The notes: generated by a model not told the origin, from the sequence alone. Positions 18,359-27,649 are shown, counted from the first letter of the stretch. The stretch is 64,000 nt of DNA from Bacteroidota bacterium (GCA_023393375.1 JAEWLI010000074.1:1-64000), one strand, 5' to 3'. Made by a program: numbers and translations.

Positions 18359-19560
18359 TTGTCATTTTTTTTATCTTTAATTACTTCAATTGTGGCACCA
18401 ATCATCGCTCCATAATGCCTTTTGGACAGTTGAAACCAGGTGCGTGAAAGTGAGTAGTGCCAGGTATTGTTTTGTGGTTTCCGACAATATCCAAGTCGCT
18501 GGCCATATGATACAGATTCTAAATCGATTTCAGATTCATCTATGTCTTCTAATTCCAATGTCTGGTTTGCAAGATCCAAAAATTCGGAATAGATCAGATG
18601 TTCATATTCATTAGGGAATACACCTTGTATACCTACAAAAAAACCGTCTTCAGGTAGGTCAATGTCAAATTCGGAAACATCTACAGAAAACCAGCCATTT
18701 CTGATGCCATTTGGTTTTACTACCACCATATGTGGCAAAAGGTCTTTTCCTGGCTTATTTATAGAATCAGGTCTATAAACCCTGATTCGAAACGGAGCTC
18801 CGGTATTCCCTTTGCGTGAAAGGAAAAATTGAACCTCGGTAATTTTTCCTTTTAAATTTTTATTATTCTCTATGAAAATAGCGGTTTGTTGTCCATACGT
18901 ATCAATATACAAAGACCCCCTTACGAGATTACCCCTATTTCCTGTCCGTATTGATTTATACTTTGCAGGCTTTACATCAATTGTGGGAAGTAAGAAAGTT
19001 TTAGGTTGAAGGTACACTTTATGATATCCATTTTCAGAAAGCGACTGTGCGATGATCTCAATTTTCTTGTATCCCATCGATGAGATGATCAATGTATCCT
19101 TGATCTCTTCCCTGGTCAATTCCATAAAAAACCTGCCATATTGGTCTGCCACTGACCCTTCTCCTTTTCCTTTTTTTTCTATAGTGGAATAAGGTATGGG
19201 AAGTTGCGTATCACCATCGATTATCTCACCTGTAAGATGGATTTTAAGTGGTAACGGCGGTGATTTTTGTAAAATAATCTGACCCGCATACACAATAAAC
19301 CTGACATTTGTATTAATAAATATATCATTTAACACCTTATGCAAACTGGCATTTTCTGCTTTATAATTTATAGAGCCATTGGGCAAAATGGAAGAGGTAT
19401 AGGCAAAAGAAATACCTTCTTTGTTGCTGATTTCTTCAATAGCCGCTTCTATAGGTATATTTTGAAAGTTCACCGTTACCATCTTATCCAATAAGCTTTG
19501 TGCAACTGATAAAAAACCAATCAGATTAAGAAGAAAACATATGATCCATTTCAACTTCAA
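18355..19560 (-). CDS. STN plus carboxypeptidase-like-domain envelope protein without a TonB barrel
   Basis: The 401-residue protein has a signal peptide (about 1-21, LIGFLSVAQ). An STN domain follows (about 25-95, VNFQNIPIEAAIEEISNKEG, ending near VYAGQIILQK). Next is a carboxypeptidase-D-like regulatory domain (about 110-190, LTGEIIDGDTQLPIPYSTI, GRFFMEL, DTLIISSMGYKK). The C-terminal beta-rich region contains FRIRVYRPDSINKPG and GWFSVDVSEFDIDLPEDG, a module common in Bacteroidota envelope proteins. In SusC-type TonB receptors STN and CPD precede a barrel, but here there is none. It overlaps the stop of fecR upstream and the start of the GldM-like gene downstream, so the three are cotranscribed and probably act together. 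Confidence 0.85.
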   Translation of the reverse strand: MKLKWIICFLLNLIGFLSVAQSLLDKMVTVNFQNIPIEAAIEEISNKEGISFAYTSSILPNGSINYKAENASLHKVLNDIFINTNVRFIVYAGQIILQKSPPLPLKIHLTGEIIDGDTQLPIPYSTIEKKGKGEGSVADQYGRFFMELTREEIKDTLIISSMGYKKIEIIAQSLSENGYHKVYLQPKTFLLPTIDVKPAKYKSIRTGNRGNLVRGSLYIDTYGQQTAIFIENNKNLKGKITEVQFFLSRKGNTGAPFRIRVYRPDSINKPGKDLLPHMVVVKPNGIRNGWFSVDVSEFDIDLPEDGFFVGIQGVFPNEYEHLIYSEFLDLANQTLELEDIDESEIDLESVSYGQRLGYCRKPQNNTWHYSLSRTWFQLSKRHYGAMIGATIEVIKDKKNDK

Positions 19561-20546
19561 AATTCTGATTGATTTTCTGAAATAATGATAGTATCACCTT
19601 CTGTTTCTATTTTCACATCAAGAGACAATTCAATTACTTTTAAGACTTCTTCCAAAGGCTTATTATCAATAGAAAATGTTAACTCCATTGAAGCCAGTTC
19701 ATCAGACGAAACCATAATTTCCTTATGGTAATAACTTCCCAAATCTTCCGTAACTATTCTGAGTGGCTCATTTCTATAAATAAACTTCCCAGTTTTCCAG
19801 GATAAATCATTTTCATCTGTCACCATGGTTTTGATCACGATTTTATCATTTTTGTAATGAATCCCTTTTTCCCCTTTTATCAGATAAGTCTTGTTGTGCT
19901 TGATATTACTCTTTGTAGAAAAAGCCACTTTGCCTTCTGTAACGGTTACTTCTTCTTTTTCATCCTCGTTCCGGCTCCTTAAGTTAAAAGTTGTGCCCAA
20001 TACGTCAATTTGAGAAAGCTGCGTATTGATTGTAAACGGACGTTCGGGATCTTTGATTACCTCGAAATAAGCCTCACCTTCAAAATATACTTCACGAGTT
20101 TTACCAAATTTTTTTGGATATTGAATTTTACAGTGACGGTTTAACGTAACCTTGGTTCCATCGGGCAAAACCAGTTCCTTCTTTTGATTGGTTGTTTCAT
20201 AAACGAGGTCTTCAATCGGAGTAGCCGGCAGTGTTAATAAATAAATCGCTACGACCAGAAGTATAAATCCTGCCGCTATTTTAAAGAGAAGTGGTAAAAC
20301 TTTGGCTGAAGCTGGTCTGCGGGTTTCGATTTTATCCCAAACCTGATGAAATGCTTTATCATCGTCAGGGAGAAAGTTTGCTGGCGGTTGCTCAGAATTT
20401 TCCCAAATTGATTGATAATCATCAAATACAGACTTGTTGGCGGGATTAGCAGTCTTCCATTCTTCAACTACTGATTTTTCATTTTCAGTTGCTTTTCCCG
20501 ACAGACATTTCACGATTAGTTCTGTTATATTGCTGTCCTCTATCAC
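19557..20546 (-). CDS. FecR-family transmembrane protein, no adjacent sigma factor
   Basis: The 329-residue protein has a cytoplasmic N-terminal anti-sigma-like region (about 1-80, with ATENEKSVVEEWKTANPANK). A single TM helix follows (about 87-105, FKIAAGFILLVVAIYLL), then the FecR domain (LPDGTKVTLNRHCKIQYPKK, VYFEGEAYFEVIKDPERPF, IDVLGTTFNLRSR) and a C-terminal DUF4974 domain (LTFSIDNKPLEEVLKVIE). The family normally relays a periplasmic signal to an ECF sigma factor encoded just upstream. Here the upstream gene is udk, 106 bp away, and no ECF sigma gene lies in the window. The STN gene overlaps its 3' end. Confidence 0.92.
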   Translation of the reverse strand: MIEDSNITELIVKCLSGKATENEKSVVEEWKTANPANKSVFDDYQSIWENSEQPPANFLPDDDKAFHQVWDKIETRRPASAKVLPLLFKIAAGFILLVVAIYLLTLPATPIEDLVYETTNQKKELVLPDGTKVTLNRHCKIQYPKKFGKTREVYFEGEAYFEVIKDPERPFTINTQLSQIDVLGTTFNLRSRNEDEKEEVTVTEGKVAFSTKSNIKHNKTYLIKGEKGIHYKNDKIVIKTMVTDENDLSWKTGKFIYRNEPLRIVTEDLGSYYHKEIMVSSDELASMELTFSIDNKPLEEVLKVIELSLDVKIETEGDTIIISENQSEF

Positions 20547-20652
20547 AATTTTTGTTTGTTAATTATATGGTGACAGTTGGTAATTTGGATACCCCTAAAA
20601 ATTTTAAAGAAATTTTTATAAATAAAACAAGTAGCTCTTGAATATGCTTTGT

Positions 20653-21270
20653 TTAAAGCAAATAGGCCTTCAGATGATTAACCACTACTTCTACCCCTTT
20701 TATCATACCATCATGGTTGGGGATAATCAAATCAGCCTCATCTTTATAAGGGGCAATAAATTGGGTGTAAGTGGGCGATACATGTTTTTCATACCGGTAC
20801 AACACATCATCAATAGAATAACCTCTTTCCGCTTGATCTCTTTTAATGCGCCTTCCCAATCTGATGTGTTCGGGAGCATCGATAAATATCTTTAGATCAA
20901 GTTGTTTCGCTACCATTGGGTGGTAAAATGTAAATATCCCTTCTGTAATAATTATTGGTGCAGGCTTAAATTGAAGGATTTTCGATTCGATATTAGGGTT
21001 ATTAAAGTTGTACTCCAATCTTTGAACAGGATGATTTGCTTTGAGTGAAGCAATATCAGAAGCAAAAGCTTCAAAATCAAGGGAATCGGGTGTATCAAAA
21101 TTGGGAATTCCATTTTCATCAACCGGTTGTTGTTCTCTAGGTTTATAATAATTATCCAGACAAATTAGGCATATTTGGTCATCATTAAAAGATGCCAGCA
21201 GCTGTTTTAGAAACCAGGTTTTTCCGGAACCGCTACCCCCGGCAATGCCAACCATGTATGGAGCAGTCAT
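20653..21270 (-). CDS. udk: Uridine kinase
   Basis: The 205-residue protein has the P-loop GIAGGSGSGKT (about residues 8-18) and the LDNYYKPREQQPVDENG nucleoside-binding region (about 39-55). NFDTPDSLDF follows, then IITEGIFTF and RRIKRDQAERGYS, all typical of uridine/cytidine kinase. It phosphorylates uridine or cytidine to the monophosphate in pyrimidine salvage, in the cytoplasm. Its first base overlaps the last base of rdgB, so the two are translationally coupled in one operon. A short inverted repeat, TGCTTT-GTTT-AAAGCA, covers its stop codon. Confidence 0.93.
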   Translation of the reverse strand: MTAPYMVGIAGGSGSGKTWFLKQLLASFNDDQICLICLDNYYKPREQQPVDENGIPNFDTPDSLDFEAFASDIASLKANHPVQRLEYNFNNPNIESKILQFKPAPIIITEGIFTFYHPMVAKQLDLKIFIDAPEHIRLGRRIKRDQAERGYSIDDVLYRYEKHVSPTYTQFIAPYKDEADLIIPNHDGMIKGVEVVVNHLKAYLL

Positions 21271-21851
21271 TATCTATCAGATTTTTTCAGAAATTTAACC
21301 AATTCTTCGACAGCTTTCCCTCTGTGGCTAATCTTTCCTTTTTCTGCCATAGTCATTTCGGCAAAACTGCGATGGTACCCATCAGGGATAAATACACTAT
21401 CGTATCCGAAACCTTCATCACCCCGCTTTTCATTGATAATTTCACCCCTGACCACACCTTGAAATTTATGGATTTGGCCATCGATAATCAAACTGATCAC
21501 GGTTCGGAATTGTGCTTTCCTGTTGTTATGATTTTTGAGCTTATTGAGGAGCAACCGGATATTATCCTCGTTGTTTCTATGTTCTCCGGCGTATCTTGCT
21601 GAAATAACCCCGGGTTCACCATGTAATGCTTCTACTTCCAATCCGGTATCATCGGCAAAACAATCAATTTTAAATTGCTGATACACGTATTCCGCTTTCT
21701 GTAAAGCATTCTCTTCCAATGTAGCCCCATCCTCCTTCAGTTCTTCATGGCAACCAATATCTTCAAGGCTGACAATTTTCACCTCTGGATACAAAAGAGA
21801 CCTGACTTCATTGAGTTTATGTTGATTATTGGTGGCAAAACAGATTTCCAT
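21270..21851 (-). CDS. rdgB: Non-canonical purine NTP pyrophosphatase (RdgB/HAM1)
   Basis: The 193-residue protein opens with ICFATNNQHKLNEV, as in the Ham1/RdgB family (S/T-x-N-x-x-K). It has the catalytic block FADDTGLEVEALHGEPGV near 66-83, SARYAG, FGYDSVFIPDG and the SHRGKAVEEL end. It hydrolyses dITP, ITP and XTP to the monophosphates, keeping deaminated purines out of nucleic acids. The gene is followed by udk with a one-base overlap. It is separated from nrnA by about 97 bp. Confidence 0.95.
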   Translation of the reverse strand: MEICFATNNQHKLNEVRSLLYPEVKIVSLEDIGCHEELKEDGATLEENALQKAEYVYQQFKIDCFADDTGLEVEALHGEPGVISARYAGEHRNNEDNIRLLLNKLKNHNNRKAQFRTVISLIIDGQIHKFQGVVRGEIINEKRGDEGFGYDSVFIPDGYHRSFAEMTMAEKGKISHRGKAVEELVKFLKKSDR

Positions 21852-21948
21852 ATTAAATATCTAGCGAAAACAATTTTGAAATTTAACCCATACAAATAGG
21901 ATTTGAAATAAGATAAAAAAAAGTAATCCTTAAAGCTGAAATATAACT

Positions 21949-22989
21949 TTATGCTAAAGTTTTGATTTTTTTATTGGTATCATTAAGCTGTTTCTGGTAT
22001 TGTGGCAGAATGGATATCAGTTTATTCACAACTTCATCGACTGGTAACAGAGATCTTCCTCCGGCAGCGTTTCTATGTCCACCACCTTCAAAATGAATCC
22101 TTGCAAGATCATTTACTGAAAAATCACCTTTTGATCGGAAAGACAATTTCACTTCATCTTCCCCGCGATCTATGATCAATGCTGCAAAAATTACATTATT
22201 TAAAGATAAGGCGTAATTTACCAAACCTTCAGTATCGCCTGTTTTGGTGTTGAACCGTTGTAGATCCTGCTGATTAATCTTAAAATAAGCAGTATTATAT
22301 TGTTCCAGTACCACCAACCTTTCACTTAAGGAATGGCCTATGAATTTGATCCGGTTCAATGTATTATTATCATATATCAGTTCACCTACTTTTGATACCT
22401 CAGCACCCAATTCAATGAGGTCTGCTGTCACCATATGCACATTCTTTGTCGTATTGGAATGTTTGAATTGCCCGGTGTCAGTCATTATACCCGCGTATAA
22501 ACAATTGGCAATATGGGCATCAATCAAATGCCTTTCTTCCAACAGATTGATCAATTCGTAAATTAATTCAGCTGTGGCTGCAGCAGATGTATTCCACAGC
22601 TCAAAATCGGCAAAATGATCTGGGTCAAGGTGATGATCTATTAATACTTTTTGTGCTTTTGATGTCCTGACCAGATCACCCAGCTTGTTTATTCGGCTCA
22701 GGTTGTTGAAATCCAGACAAAATATCAACTCTGCTTGTTTCACCATTTCTGATATTACCGGTTCTGAAGTATCAGTGAATACGACTACTTCGTCATTTCC
22801 TTCCATCCAATTAAGGAAATCAGGATAATCGGAAGGGGTAATTACAGTAACTTGATGATTTAATTTTTTCAGAAATGATGCCAGGCCCAAAGAAGAACCC
22901 AATGCATCAGCATCAGGTTTAAAATGAGTTGTAATTACAATTCTTCGTGAGGTATCCAGTAAATCTTTGAATCTTTGAAGATTTCGCAT
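21949..22989 (-). CDS. nrnA: DHH-family phosphoesterase (NrnA-like oligoribonuclease / pAp phosphatase)
   Basis: The 346-residue protein carries the DHH motifs: ITTHFKPDADALGSSLGL near 20-37, FCLDFNNLSRI near 90-100 and VLIDHHLDPDHF near 115-126. The C-terminal DHHA1 domain has FRSKGDFSVNDLA and the GGGHRNAAGG glycine motif near 305-315. Members degrade short RNA oligonucleotides and dephosphorylate pAp using Mn2+ (family knowledge). It is transcribed in the same direction as rdgB and udk and may head that group. Confidence 0.93.
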   Translation of the reverse strand: MRNLQRFKDLLDTSRRIVITTHFKPDADALGSSLGLASFLKKLNHQVTVITPSDYPDFLNWMEGNDEVVVFTDTSEPVISEMVKQAELIFCLDFNNLSRINKLGDLVRTSKAQKVLIDHHLDPDHFADFELWNTSAAATAELIYELINLLEERHLIDAHIANCLYAGIMTDTGQFKHSNTTKNVHMVTADLIELGAEVSKVGELIYDNNTLNRIKFIGHSLSERLVVLEQYNTAYFKINQQDLQRFNTKTGDTEGLVNYALSLNNVIFAALIIDRGEDEVKLSFRSKGDFSVNDLARIHFEGGGHRNAAGGRSLLPVDEVVNKLISILPQYQKQLNDTNKKIKTLA

Positions 22990-23172
22990 TATTCAGTTCT
23001 ATCTGGCGCAAAAGTGGTTAAAAAATCCCTATTATCAAAAACCTGATCAGGACCGTGATTTTTCTATATACCACCTGGAGAGTTTTTTTGTTTAAATTTT
23101 TTATAACAACTTCTACAAAAGAGCTGGCAAAACGATCTTACGGTATTCGTTTCAATATTATTGAATAAATGA

Positions 23173-23180
23173 TATCTTTG
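23173..23180 (+). promoter_or_regulatory. Promoter -7 element of the acetyltransferase-like gene
   Basis: TATCTTTG is an exact TAnnTTTG match 47 bp before the preferred ATG at 23228. A weak GTTTC near 23149 could be the -33 element. Confidence 0.5.
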
Positions 23181-23227
23181 ACTTTTATTTTAAAGCCTGT
23201 CAATATCTTTTGATTATTAAGAATAGC

Positions 23228-24394
23228 ATGGAAATAACAGAAGTTACGGATATTTTAAGCATAAAAGAATTTCTTAAATTACCTGTGAGATTGTATAAAA
23301 ATGATCCAAACTGGATTCGGCCGATGGATCATGATATTGAAAGTGTATTTGATCCCAAACAAAACAAACTTTTTAGACATGGTGAATGCACCCGATGGAT
23401 CCTTAAAGACAAAGATGGAATAACCATAGGCAGAGTTGCTGCTTTTATCAACAAAAAGACCGTAAATAAGGATAATGATCAGCCTACCGGAGGAATGGGG
23501 TTTTTTGAGTGTATTAATGATAAAGATGCGGCATTCACTCTGTTTGACCAATGCAAAAAATGGCTTCAGGATCGGGGTGTGGAAGCGATGGACGGCCCTA
23601 TAAATTTTGGTGCCCGCGACCGGTGGTGGGGCTTGCTCGTTGACGGGTTCGCAGAACCGAATTATTGTGTTCCTTATAATCCACCTTACTATATCGAATT
23701 GTTTGAAGCCTATGGTTTTAAGCTTTATTTTAAGCAGTTTACTTTTTCCAGAAAAGTAAAAGCCCCATTGGATGTAAAATTTCAGGAAAAGGCCGAAAGA
23801 ATAAAAAGAGATCCTAATTACGAGTTCCGGCACATTGAGAAAAAACATCTTGCCAAGTATGCGGAAGATTTCAGGTATGTGTATAATAAAGCGTGGGCAA
23901 AACATTTGGGTGTGCGTGAAATGCATAAAGAACAGGCACTCAACATCATGAAACAATTAAAACCTATTCTTGATGAGCGAATCATTTGGTTTGGGTATTA
24001 TAATAATGAACCTATTGCTTTTTATATCAACCTTCCTGAATTGAACCAAATATTTAAGCACCTGAATGGGAAGTTAGACCTGATCGGAAAATTAAAGTTT
24101 TTATGGTATCAAAAATTCACACCAGTAAAGAAGATGTTTGGGGTTTCTTTTGGGGTAATACCTGAATTTCAACGGAAAGGTGTGGAAGGAGCCCTTGTGA
24201 TTTCCGTCACTTCATTTGTTTGGACAAAAAATTGTCCGTATGAAGATCTGGAAATGAACTGGATCGGTGATTTTAATCCCAAAATGATCCATGTATGTGA
24301 AAGCATTGGAGGTAAGGTCAGTAAAACCCATGTGACCTATCGGAAACTTTTTGATGAAACTAAGGAGTTTAAAAGAATGCCCATCATGCGATAA
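23228..24394 (+). CDS. GNAT-like acyltransferase-fold protein
   Basis: The product has 388 residues from ATG 23228; an in-frame TTG at 23210 is also possible. The C-terminal part contains a GNAT motif A-like loop, FGVIPEFQRKGVEGALV (about 320-336), followed by YEDLEMNWIGDFNPKMIHVC. Earlier conserved blocks are DGPINFGARDRWWGLLVDG (about 126-144) and NPPYYIELFEAYGF (about 155-168). The family is recurrent in Bacteroidota and annotated only as N-acetyltransferase-like, and the substrate is unknown. It converges with the alanine dehydrogenase gene. Confidence 0.7.
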   Translation: MEITEVTDILSIKEFLKLPVRLYKNDPNWIRPMDHDIESVFDPKQNKLFRHGECTRWILKDKDGITIGRVAAFINKKTVNKDNDQPTGGMGFFECINDKDAAFTLFDQCKKWLQDRGVEAMDGPINFGARDRWWGLLVDGFAEPNYCVPYNPPYYIELFEAYGFKLYFKQFTFSRKVKAPLDVKFQEKAERIKRDPNYEFRHIEKKHLAKYAEDFRYVYNKAWAKHLGVREMHKEQALNIMKQLKPILDERIIWFGYYNNEPIAFYINLPELNQIFKHLNGKLDLIGKLKFLWYQKFTPVKKMFGVSFGVIPEFQRKGVEGALVISVTSFVWTKNCPYEDLEMNWIGDFNPKMIHVCESIGGKVSKTHVTYRKLFDETKEFKRMPIMR

Positions 24395-24417
24395 CCGGCT
24401 GGTAACAGGAACAAAAA

Positions 24418-25650
24418 TTACATTCTGGCTGCAAGTAAAAGGTTGAGGTCTTTATGTTTCATATTGAATTTGCTACCTAATGTGGCATTTGTAAGACTAC
24501 CTTTGTAAGTATAAACACCTTTCATGAACCATTTATTTCTAAATATCATTTCCTGAATGCCGCCTTCGTCTCCCGCCTCCAAAAGGATTGGGGCTAAAAT
24601 ATTACTAAATGCCATGGTAGCCGTGCGTGCTACTCTTGATGGAATATTGGGAACACAGTAATGAATAATTCCATATTTTCTAAAAACAGGTTTATCATGG
24701 GTAGTCAACTCTGAAGTTTCGATACACCCGCCCTGGTCAATGCTGACATCAATAATCACAGAACCTGGTTTCATTTGAGTGACCATTTCCTCTGTAATGA
24801 TAAAACGGTCACGACCTTTTTCCCATCTTTTAGCCCCTATTACCACGTCAGCCCTATTCAGATTTTTGCTTAATGTAATGGGATCCAAAGTAGAAGTATA
24901 CACCTGTTGGCCTAAGGCATGTTTGAGCCGACGAAGTTTGTATACCTGATTATCGAAAATCTGAATATCTACTCCCAAACTCAATGCTGTACGTGCTGCA
25001 TATTCAGCCACTGTGCCTGCACCAATAATCACAACTTTTGTATGTGGCACACCGGTTACATCACCCAACACGATCCCTTTGCCGTTGTGAACACTACTTA
25101 AATATTCAGCGGCTATAAACATCACTGTACTCCCGGCAATTTCACTCATTGCTCTCACGACGGGCATTCCACCTACTTTATCTTCAATTAGTTCAAAACC
25201 TATTGCAGTAATTTTCTTTTGGTTGAGCGCCTGGATAAATTCCCCGGTCTGGTTTCCAAATTGAATAGCAGATAAAAGCATTTTTCCGGGCTTCATAAAA
25301 CCCATTTCTTCCTGAGTGGGCGGTTCTACTTTTAAAACGATATCAGCTTGAAAAGCTTCGCGATGAGAATAGACAATTTGTGCGCCTGCTTCGCTATAAT
25401 CGTGGTCTGAAAAATTCGATGCTATACCAGCCCCTGTTTCCAACCAGATATTATGGCCGTTATTTACCAATAATGCGACTGCAGAGGGCGTGAGTGGCAC
25501 CCTGTTTTCCTGAAGTGCGATTTCTTTGGGAATTCCAATGAATAAATTATTGTTCTTCTCTTTGATTTTTAATAGTGCTTCCTGGGGGTATAGACTGGTG
25601 CTAGCCCCTTTAGCCAATTCTTCAAAACCGGATTTACCTTTTTCAGTCAT
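24418..25650 (-). CDS. ald: Alanine dehydrogenase
   Basis: The 410-residue enzyme interconverts L-alanine and pyruvate plus ammonia with NAD. The N-terminal domain contains IGIPKEIALQENRVPLTPSA (about 38-57, catalytic Arg and Lys region), followed by LLSAIQFGNQTGEF. The Rossmann fold VVIIGAGTVAEYAARTALS with IFDNQVYKLRRL binds NAD. The closing segments INQ-like IIDVSIDQGGC and TMAFSN are also typical. About 30 residues precede the usual family start, a form common in Bacteroidota. It overlaps tsaE by 8 bp, so tsaE and ald are cotranscribed. Confidence 0.88.
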   Translation of the reverse strand: MTEKGKSGFEELAKGASTSLYPQEALLKIKEKNNNLFIGIPKEIALQENRVPLTPSAVALLVNNGHNIWLETGAGIASNFSDHDYSEAGAQIVYSHREAFQADIVLKVEPPTQEEMGFMKPGKMLLSAIQFGNQTGEFIQALNQKKITAIGFELIEDKVGGMPVVRAMSEIAGSTVMFIAAEYLSSVHNGKGIVLGDVTGVPHTKVVIIGAGTVAEYAARTALSLGVDIQIFDNQVYKLRRLKHALGQQVYTSTLDPITLSKNLNRADVVIGAKRWEKGRDRFIITEEMVTQMKPGSVIIDVSIDQGGCIETSELTTHDKPVFRKYGIIHYCVPNIPSRVARTATMAFSNILAPILLEAGDEGGIQEMIFRNKWFMKGVYTYKGSLTNATLGSKFNMKHKDLNLLLAARM

Positions 25651-26062
25651 TTTTAACTATATTAAGGCTTCTGCTGTTATCTGATTCTACCTGAATGGTA
25701 ATCAATATATGCTGTTCGGGTAAAAGTGAAGCAATTTTTGATGGCCATTCAATGAAACAATAGTTACCAGAATAAATATACTCTTCCACTCCTATATCGA
25801 GTGCTTCTATTTCATTTTTTATTCTATAAAAATCAAGATGGTATAGCACCTCATCTTTACTTTTATATTCATTAACCAATGAAAAGGACGGGCTGTTTAT
25901 GATATCTTCTACTCCCAGCACATTGCCTATCGCTTTTACCAGCGTAGTTTTCCCTGCTCCTAAATCTCCTTCTAACAGCCAAACACGCACATTTCCGGCA
26001 AATATAATCAATTTCTCTGCCGCCTCTTCAAGATGCTGTATATCATTTACCTTGATTTGCAC
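25643..26062 (-). CDS. tsaE: tRNA t6A modification ATPase TsaE
   Basis: The 139-residue P-loop protein has Walker A EGDLGAGKTTLVKAIG (about 32-47) and the INSPSFSLVNEY switch (about 57-68). YHLDFYRI (about 74-81) and IEWPSKI (about 104-110) complete the TsaE family signature. It supports threonylcarbamoyl-adenosine synthesis on ANN-decoding tRNAs with TsaB and TsaD, which are not in the window. It starts 9 bp after porX and overlaps ald. Confidence 0.95.
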   Translation of the reverse strand: MQIKVNDIQHLEEAAEKLIIFAGNVRVWLLEGDLGAGKTTLVKAIGNVLGVEDIINSPSFSLVNEYKSKDEVLYHLDFYRIKNEIEALDIGVEEYIYSGNYCFIEWPSKIASLLPEQHILITIQVESDNSRSLNIVKND

Positions 26063-26071
26063 AGCATAAAG

Positions 26072-27631
26072 TTAAAATTTCTTCGAATCTAATGAAATTA
26101 TTGGAATTATTATTTCTTCCATAGAGATCCCGCCATGCTGAAATGTGTCATTATAATACTTTACATAATAATTGTAGTTATTGGGATAAGCGAAAAAATA
26201 ATCCTCTACGGCAAACACATATGACGTGGACACATTGACCTTCGGAAGAAAAATATTTTCAGGTTTACGTACCACATACACCTTATCCTCATCAAAGCTT
26301 AGGTTTTTCCCTTGCTTGTAGCGGAGATTGGTGTTGGTATTCCTATCGCCCACTATTCTGAAAGGTTTTTTTACCCTGATGGCACCATGATCGGTAGATA
26401 TAATCACTTTTACTTTGTTATCGGATAGTGTAGAAAGGATTTCAAGTAAAGGTGAGTATGAAAACCATGACCTGGTAAGCGACCGGTAAGCCGATTCATT
26501 GGGAGCCAACTCTCTGATCATCTCCATTTCTGTTCGGGCATGAGAAAGCATATCCACAAAATTATAGACAATTATATTCAGATCATTTTTAAGCAGATTA
26601 TGAATGTTTTCAGATAATTGTTTCCCTTGTGTAATATTCAAAATTTTGTGATAGCTATATTTAATATTCAGTCTGTTTTTCTTAAATTGTCTTTCCAGAA
26701 ATTCGGATTCATTAAGATTTTTGCCCTCTTCAATATCTTCACCAATCCAAATATCGCTATGATATTTTTCCATTTCTGAAGGCATCATTCCTGAAAAAAC
26801 TGCATTTCGGGAATACGCTGTCGTAGTAGGTAATATGGAGTAATAGGATTCTTCTTTATCTACATTATAATATTCCTGAATTAATGGTTCAAGAATTTTC
26901 CATTGATCGTACCTTAAATTATCTATCAAAATAAAAAAAACAGGTTGATTATTGTCCAGCTCGGGAAAAATTTTCTTTTTCATTAATTGGTGAGAAAGGA
27001 TGGGACGATCTTCTTCAGGATCATGAAGCCAGCTTTCATAATTGTTTATAATGAATTTTGAAAAATTATTATTTGCTTCAGACTTCTGGGTTTCCAACAC
27101 CTCAAACATCCCTTTGTTTTGGGAACTATCCATTGCCAATTCCCAGTATAATAATTTCTTGTGCATTTCTGCCCACTCAGTATGACTCATATAGTCGCTA
27201 AAAGCCATGCTGATATTTCTAAAATCCTGTTGATAATTGATATTGGTGCGCTCAGTAATGATTCTCTTATTTTCAAGAATCTTTTTCACCGACAATAGAA
27301 TCTGATTGGGATTAAGGGGTTTTATCAAATAGTCTGCAATTTTTGCACCAATAGCTTCTTCCATGATATGCTCTTCCTCGCTTTTGGTAATCATGACTAC
27401 CGGAAGATTGGGCCTAATGGTTTTAATTTGAGCCAGTGATTCCAATCCAGAAAGCCCTGGCATATTTTCATCTAAAAATACCACATCAAATTGTTCGTTC
27501 TGACATTTTTCTATGGCATCTGACCCATTATTTATTGGTGTTACTTCATATCCCCGGTTTTGAAGAAAAAGAATATGGGGGCGGAGTAAATCAATTTCAT
27601 CATCAACCCACAGAATTTTATAATTTTGCAT
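26072..27631 (-). CDS. porX: PorX-type response regulator with PglZ phosphatase domain
   Basis: The product has 519 residues from ATG 27631; a GTG six bases upstream is a weaker alternative. The receiver domain (about 4-120) has the acidic pair VDDE, phosphoacceptor D54 in VVFLDENMPG and the Lys in YLIKPLNP. The C-terminal PglZ/alkaline-phosphatase-superfamily domain (about 205-515) has FILIDNLRYDQW, the Thr-containing LPTTTAYSRNAVFSGM (likely nucleophile) and STDHGAIRV metal ligands. This architecture and length match PorX, the regulator of type IX secretion genes in Bacteroidota. The partner kinase PorY is not in the window. The gene heads a porX-tsaE-ald group. Confidence 0.93.
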   Translation of the reverse strand: MQNYKILWVDDEIDLLRPHILFLQNRGYEVTPINNGSDAIEKCQNEQFDVVFLDENMPGLSGLESLAQIKTIRPNLPVVMITKSEEEHIMEEAIGAKIADYLIKPLNPNQILLSVKKILENKRIITERTNINYQQDFRNISMAFSDYMSHTEWAEMHKKLLYWELAMDSSQNKGMFEVLETQKSEANNNFSKFIINNYESWLHDPEEDRPILSHQLMKKKIFPELDNNQPVFFILIDNLRYDQWKILEPLIQEYYNVDKEESYYSILPTTTAYSRNAVFSGMMPSEMEKYHSDIWIGEDIEEGKNLNESEFLERQFKKNRLNIKYSYHKILNITQGKQLSENIHNLLKNDLNIIVYNFVDMLSHARTEMEMIRELAPNESAYRSLTRSWFSYSPLLEILSTLSDNKVKVIISTDHGAIRVKKPFRIVGDRNTNTNLRYKQGKNLSFDEDKVYVVRKPENIFLPKVNVSTSYVFAVEDYFFAYPNNYNYYVKYYNDTFQHGGISMEEIIIPIISLDSKKF

Positions 27632-27649
27632 AACCACTCATTATTTACC

